Virus record (IMG/VR): IMGVR_UViG_3300038548_000128 | Location: 1-33,945 of that record | Direction: 5' to 3' (one strand) | From: a virus | Length of the DNA stretch: 33,945 nt | Shown: positions 31,287-33,945 of the stretch, piece by piece | Layout of the letters: every line of letters begins with the position of its first letter | How positions within the stretch are numbered: position 1 is the stretch's first letter | Program-made: the position numbers and the translations under genes | The notes under the pieces: model-generated | The model's database searches: none | What the model saw: only the letters and a program-made list of their open reading frames with translations | Told to the model about the DNA's origin: nothing

Positions 31287-31330
31287 TTTTGTACAAAAGT
31301 TTTGTATATTGAATAAATAGTATATCTTTG
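31287..31330 (+). promoter_or_regulatory. Early promoter with overlapping palindrome
   Basis: TTTG (31301-31304), 18-bp spacer, TATCTTTG (31323-31330): close to the best Bacteroidetes promoter form. The odd palindrome TACAAAAGTTTTGTA (31292-31306) covers the -33 box, and TTTTGTACAAAA (31287-31298) overlaps it. The half-sites match the inverted repeat at 27623-27644, so one regulator may act at both. Confidence 0.8.
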
Positions 31331-31365
31331 ACGTATCGAAATTAATAACTTTTAAATTTTAGATT

Positions 31366-31572
31366 ATGGATACTATCTTATATTGCGAAAACAGGAATAA
31401 ATTTTACAAAGGGGAAACAAAAAACGCCGTTACTAAATGGACTACGAAAAACGAGGACGCTAAAAAATTTTACATTTGGGAGGCTAACGAAACTATAGAC
31501 CATTTAAAGAGGTTAATCTTCGATCACAAATATATAAAAGCTGTAGGTTTAGATTTTAAAAGATACAAATAA
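31366..31572 (+). CDS. Small protein with its own promoter and terminator, 68 aa
   Basis: A short charged protein (MDTILYCENRNKFYKGETKN ... GLDFKRYK), rich in Lys, Trp and Tyr, with no membrane segment. It has a strong promoter about 36 bp upstream and a terminator right after it, so it forms a single-gene unit that can be made in large amounts early. Candidate host-takeover or anti-defence protein on that basis. No family recognised. Confidence 0.68.
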   Translation: MDTILYCENRNKFYKGETKNAVTKWTTKNEDAKKFYIWEANETIDHLKRLIFDHKYIKAVGLDFKRYK

Positions 31573-31576
31573 CATT

Positions 31577-31595
31577 AAACCCCTCCGGGGGTTTT
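31577..31595 (+). terminator. Rho-independent terminator
   Basis: AAACCCC (31577-31583), loop TCCG, GGGGTTT then T to 31595. A compact stem and a short T run, directly after the 68-residue gene. Confidence 0.78.
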
Positions 31596-31602
31596 AACTT
31601 TG
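31595..31602 (+). promoter_or_regulatory. Possible -7 box after the terminator
   Basis: TAACTTTG is an exact TAnnTTTG match and starts at the last T of the terminator. No TTG is found at the correct distance upstream, where the terminator stem lies. It could restart transcription for the 31633 gene, but the evidence is one box only. Confidence 0.35.
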
Positions 31603-31632
31603 AATAATAATTAATAAATAAATATTTTTAAA

Positions 31633-31998
31633 ATGGAAAAAAAGAAAAAAGTAAGTAAAGCCGTAAGAGATCTAAACGTAAAAGCGGAGATCGTAGTAGT
31701 AGAGACGGTATCTCTAGAGAACGGTATAAAAGAGCATTACAATAATGTAGAGGTAAGGCCAGCCGGGAACCGTAACGAGGTATACCCTCCTAACGGATAC
31801 TCTAAATATATGGAGCGTTGGACGGCGGTACAGGACGGAAAGTTAAAGGAGCCGGCTTACGGAGTATCTCAGGCTCTAGAGCATATCGAGGAGTTACGTA
31901 GATCTATCGTAAAGGGTAAATATCCCTTAGCAAATAAGAAATTTGAAATAGTAGAGACTACTATTATTAAGACGGCCTACAAAACTAAAAAGGGTTAG
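31633..31998 (+). CDS. Unknown protein, 121 aa
   Basis: A basic Lys-rich start (MEKKKKVSKAVRDLNVKAE), then a beta-rich part (EIVVVETVSLENG) and a polar middle with VRPAGNRNEVYPPNGYSKYMERW. A helix (QALEHIEELRRSI) and a final strand with a Lys tail complete it. It may be a small nucleic-acid-binding protein. No family recognised. It ends two bases before the next ATG. Confidence 0.65.
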   Translation: MEKKKKVSKAVRDLNVKAEIVVVETVSLENGIKEHYNNVEVRPAGNRNEVYPPNGYSKYMERWTAVQDGKLKEPAYGVSQALEHIEELRRSIVKGKYPLANKKFEIVETTIIKTAYKTKKG

Positions 31999-32000
31999 TA

Positions 32001-32219
32001 ATGGCTAAGCAAACTAAAACTAAAAAAGAGTCTCCCGGGAGGCTCTTTTATACGGACGAGGGAGTAAATGTTAACTCCCGTATTAAAAAAGGAACTACTA
32101 AAGCGTTTTGTAGTTCAGAGAGAGAGGCCGCGAGAATTCACGCGGATAGTATTAGATCATACGTATACGACTTATTTAACGATAAATCTAAATTTTGCGG
32201 CTATGCGGTACCTAATTAA
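32001..32219 (+). CDS. Unknown protein, 72 aa, with terminator-like hairpin inside its start
   Basis: A basic N-terminus (MAKQTKTKKESPGRLFYTDE) and a helical centre (SSEREAARIHADSIRSYVYD). There is no later in-frame Met, so this start is the only choice. Codons 8-17 coincide with a 13-bp self-complementary hairpin (32024-32049) that looks like an intrinsic terminator. Its end overlaps a 37-residue membrane gene. No family recognised. Confidence 0.58.
   Translation: MAKQTKTKKESPGRLFYTDEGVNVNSRIKKGTTKAFCSSEREAARIHADSIRSYVYDLFNDKSKFCGYAVPN
32024..32049. terminator. Terminator-like hairpin inside a coding sequence
   Basis: AAAAGAGTCTCCC (32024-32036) is complementary to GGGAGGCTCTTTT (32037-32049) with one G-T pair. 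Folded with a CCGG loop it gives an 11-bp stem ending in four T rightward and six T leftward. It lies 24 bases into the 32001 gene. It could attenuate the downstream genes or stop leftward transcripts. Confidence 0.6.
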
Positions 32220-32316
32220 AATTTTTAAAGTACTAGCCTTAGCCGGGCTTTTATTAGCGGCTTTTATCGCTGTATTTTTATTAATCGTAAATCTAATATA
32301 TTATCTAAATGCCTAA
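32203..32316 (+). CDS. Membrane mini-protein, 37 aa
   Basis: ATG 32203 gives MRYLIKIFKV then a long hydrophobic helix (LALAGLLLAAFIAVFLLIVNLIYYL). It overlaps the ends of both neighbours (17 bases upstream, 8 downstream), which is typical of coupled phage genes. The first ATG of the longer open frame (32068) would add 45 unlikely residues. Function unknown. Confidence 0.6.
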   Translation: MRYLIKIFKVLALAGLLLAAFIAVFLLIVNLIYYLNA

Positions 32317-32521
32317 TCTATATCACGTAAATTTTACTAATTTCGGTATGATTACCTTTATATTAGAGTACAATATTATTAAAGAGAAAATAGTAATAGT
32401 ACGACATTATAAAGCGACGGAGTACGTAAAAAAAGAGGGCGTTACTTATATTAGAGATCAGGATATACTAGAGGCCGTTTATAATGAAACAAAAAGAAAT
32501 AACATATTTAACTTATATTAA
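32309..32521 (+). CDS. Unknown small protein, 70 aa
   Basis: A compact protein with a beta-rich start (NLYHVNFTNFGMITFILEY), basic strands (KIVIVRHYKATEYVKKEG) and a C-terminal helix (DQDILEAVYNETK). No membrane segment or metal motif. It lies between two membrane-protein genes. No family recognised. Confidence 0.6.
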   Translation: MPNLYHVNFTNFGMITFILEYNIIKEKIVIVRHYKATEYVKKEGVTYIRDQDILEAVYNETKRNNIFNLY

Positions 32522-32538
32522 AATTTAAAATCAATATT

Positions 32539-32895
32539 ATGAAAACTCAAATTATTTTTTTAATTACAATAAACTTTTTATTTTTCCTTTTTTTATTATT
32601 CCTTATTATAAGGGTAGACCGTAAAGAAAGGAAATTATTAAAGGCTATGGATCACTTTAAACCGGAGGACGCTAATACGGCCGGCTTTATAGATACGATC
32701 AACTTTAAACAGGAATACGCTAAGGACGTAGAATTATTTAAAGCGCTTAAAAATGGTAAGGAATACTTTACGGAGGAGGTAGTAAAATTATTAGCTCAGG
32801 AACTAATTAAAAATAAGGCTGTTAACGTAGAATTTATCGAGGGAGAAAAAGTAGACACTATAAAAGCCTCAATAAAATATGTAGTCGAGGATTAA
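32539..32895 (+). CDS. Membrane-anchored protein, 118 aa
   Basis: One N-terminal membrane segment (about 4-24, QIIFLITINFLFFLFLLFLII) is followed by RVDRKER, so the soluble part should lie in the cytoplasm. A charged helical domain of 90 residues follows (LLAQELIKNKAVNVEFIEGE). The start has the exact shared 19-base leader. No family recognised. It may tether an early process to the membrane. Confidence 0.65.
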   Translation: MKTQIIFLITINFLFFLFLLFLIIRVDRKERKLLKAMDHFKPEDANTAGFIDTINFKQEYAKDVELFKALKNGKEYFTEEVVKLLAQELIKNKAVNVEFIEGEKVDTIKASIKYVVED

Positions 32896-32943
32896 TTTTG
32901 TAATTTTAATACCCCTATATTTTAACCTATCAAAATCAAAAAT

Positions 32944-33054
32944 ATGAAACTTTTTAAATCCGATAAACAGGAGATTAGATTTTATGTCATAGCGACGCCT
33001 ATAATATTAGTAGCGTATATAGTCCTAAGCGTTTTAAATAATATTGTATTATGA
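32944..33054 (+). CDS. Membrane mini-protein, 36 aa, coupled to the primase-helicase
   Basis: A basic/acidic start (MKLFKSDKQEIRF) and one membrane helix (YVIATPIILVAYIVLSVL). The stop TGA shares bases with the next ATG (ATGA at 33051), the classic mark of translational coupling. Coupling to the replication initiator suggests a dosage or membrane-location role, though nothing shows it directly. A weak TTTG plus TATATTTT promoter-like pair precedes it (32897-32923). Confidence 0.62.
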   Translation: MKLFKSDKQEIRFYVIATPIILVAYIVLSVLNNIVL

Positions 33055-33945
33055 GTAACAGCGTTACAGTATTCAAAAATATTAAACAGACTGAGGGAGG
33101 AGAGGACTTTTTATTATCCGACGTAATGGACGCCGTAAAGGGCGGGCATTGGAAAAAGAAAATAAATTATTATAGATCCCTACCGGAAAATAACGAGTCC
33201 GAAATAAAGGCAAAGAAAACCGCTAAAACGAGTCTACCTTATTTTACAGGATCCGGTACATTTTCGAAACGAAAGGACACCGGATTAAAAGCCCACTCCG
33301 GGAGACTTATACTGGATATAGATTACGTAGAGGATCCGGAGGAGGTTAAAAAAATGGTGGGCGCCGATCCGTTTACAGAGTACTGTTTTACCTCAGTCGG
33401 AGGGGAGGGAGTCGCTGTTATCGTAAAAATAGATCCGACTAGGCACCTCGAAAGCTGGAAAGCCCTTAGCGTATATTATAAAAATGCTTTCGGCCTCCCA
33501 GTCGATAAGGCTACAAAGGATCTAAGCCGGGCTCGTTTCGTATCCTACGATCCTAAATTAATCTATAACGAGAATTCTAGAGTATTTATATTACAGTCTA
33601 AAGCCGATACTATAAAAAACCGGTGCAAAAAATTAATAGTAGACGCTCCGTCCGGGGAGGTACATAATAATCTTATTAAATCCTCTCGACTTATGGGAGG
33701 TTACATAGCCGGAGGACTTATAGACGAGGCCGAGGCTGAGGAGTTTTTAGTAGATATAATGTCTAAAAAGGAGGGCGTAGTATCTATAGATATAGAGCGT
33801 AAGAAAATACAGGACGGAATAGCAAACGGTAAACTTTCGCCTATAACCGCCGAACAAATAGACACCAAAAAGAAACAATCCGCCGAGGATAAAAAGGCTT
33901 GGAAAGAGATTTTTTCTTTTATCCACGCTATGAACCGAGCCGGCC
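33051..33945 (+). CDS. Primase-helicase, N-terminal part (BT4734-like), continued at 1
   Basis: The 5' part of the 726-residue protein that continues at base 1. Residues 1-190 match the BT4734-like N-terminal domain found before VirE-type helicases: a SLPYFTGSGTF segment, LILDIDY (D-x-D, the archaeo-eukaryotic-type primase metal site), SVGGEGVAV, and LSRARFVSYDPKLIYN. The domain probably makes primers. The last 127 bases duplicate 1-127. The start ATG overlaps the stop of the 36-residue membrane gene. One protein carrying both priming and unwinding is usual for plasmid-like phage replication. Confidence 0.9.
   Translation, partial: MSNSVTVFKNIKQTEGGEDFLLSDVMDAVKGGHWKKKINYYRSLPENNESEIKAKKTAKTSLPYFTGSGTFSKRKDTGLKAHSGRLILDIDYVEDPEEVKKMVGADPFTEYCFTSVGGEGVAVIVKIDPTRHLESWKALSVYYKNAFGLPVDKATKDLSRARFVSYDPKLIYNENSRVFILQSKADTIKNRCKKLIVDAPSGEVHNNLIKSSRLMGGYIAGGLIDEAEAEEFLVDIMSKKEGVVSIDIERKKIQDGIANGKLSPITAEQIDTKKKQSAEDKKAWKEIFSFIHAMNRAG
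33819..33945. repeat. Direct terminal repeat, right copy
   Basis: Identical to 1-127. Removing one copy closes the circle at 33,818 bp with the primase-helicase frame intact (768 bases from 33051 to 33818, divisible by three). Confidence 0.93.

Noticed and set aside
1-33945. CRISPR array, tRNA genes, integrase, lysogeny repressor, insertion sequence
   Set aside because: I looked for regular spacer-repeat arrays, cloverleaf-type sequences and recombinase or transposase motifs and found none I could support.

Overview
The window is a complete circular tailed-phage genome that has been cut open. Its first 127 bases (1-127) recur exactly as its last 127 (33819-33945), so the circle is 33,818 bp. 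A gene cut at the junction (33051 to the end, then 1-1413) reads through in one frame as a 726-residue primase-helicase. The host is probably a marine or aquatic member of the Bacteroidetes, most likely Flavobacteriia. The supporting signs are GC in the high 30s (one 60-base line counted at 37%), promoters of the TTTG/TTG ... TAnnTTTG type, A/T-rich leaders without Shine-Dalgarno sites, and a lipoprotein whose mature end reads C-S-D-D-D. A tape-measure-like gene suggests a siphovirus. I see no integrase, clear repressor, DNA polymerase, RNA polymerase or tRNA, so it looks like a lytic phage that borrows the host replisome.

Layout. (a) 27696-33945 continuing through 1-1595, + strand: early and replication genes. 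These are a DEAD/DEAH helicase with a zinc motif, a DEDDy exonuclease, small zinc-finger/HNH-like proteins, a run of small unknown and membrane proteins, and the primase-helicase. (b) 1596-1898: a non-coding block with 12 GTAAC/GTTAC words around an AT-rich stretch, the best candidate for the replication origin. (c) 1899-4393: VRR-NUC nuclease, small terminase, an overlapping lipoprotein and large terminase. (d) 4484-11622: neck and tail genes, ending in the tape measure. (e) 11673-12023: a lone secreted protein with its own promoter and terminator. (f) 12228-17466: prohead protease/scaffold fusion, major capsid, a putative tail-tube protein, portal and adaptor. (g) 17479-22920: tail fibre, a leucine-rich-repeat adhesin and an accessory protein. 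(h) 22930-24868: lysis cassette with membrane proteins, M15 peptidase and an overlapping spanin-like pair.

The minus strand carries one leftward operon, 27570 down to 24895: a 25-residue membrane peptide, a small unknown protein, an ssDNA-binding protein, a possible 38-residue ORF, an SbcC/RecF-like ATPase and two overlapping mini-genes. It ends at a hairpin facing the end of the rightward late genes. The gap 27571-27695 holds a good leftward promoter, a rightward -7 box and an inverted repeat between them, so it is the likely early control point.

The most unusual points are: the origin-like block; a surface-type lipoprotein wedged between the two terminase genes; tail genes placed ahead of head genes; a run of membrane peptides of 25-37 residues; a terminator-like hairpin inside a coding sequence; and a dinucleotide signature (CA/TG scarce, TA and CG common) that is absent from the leucine-rich-repeat gene. 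All product names come from motif recognition by eye. No database search was run.
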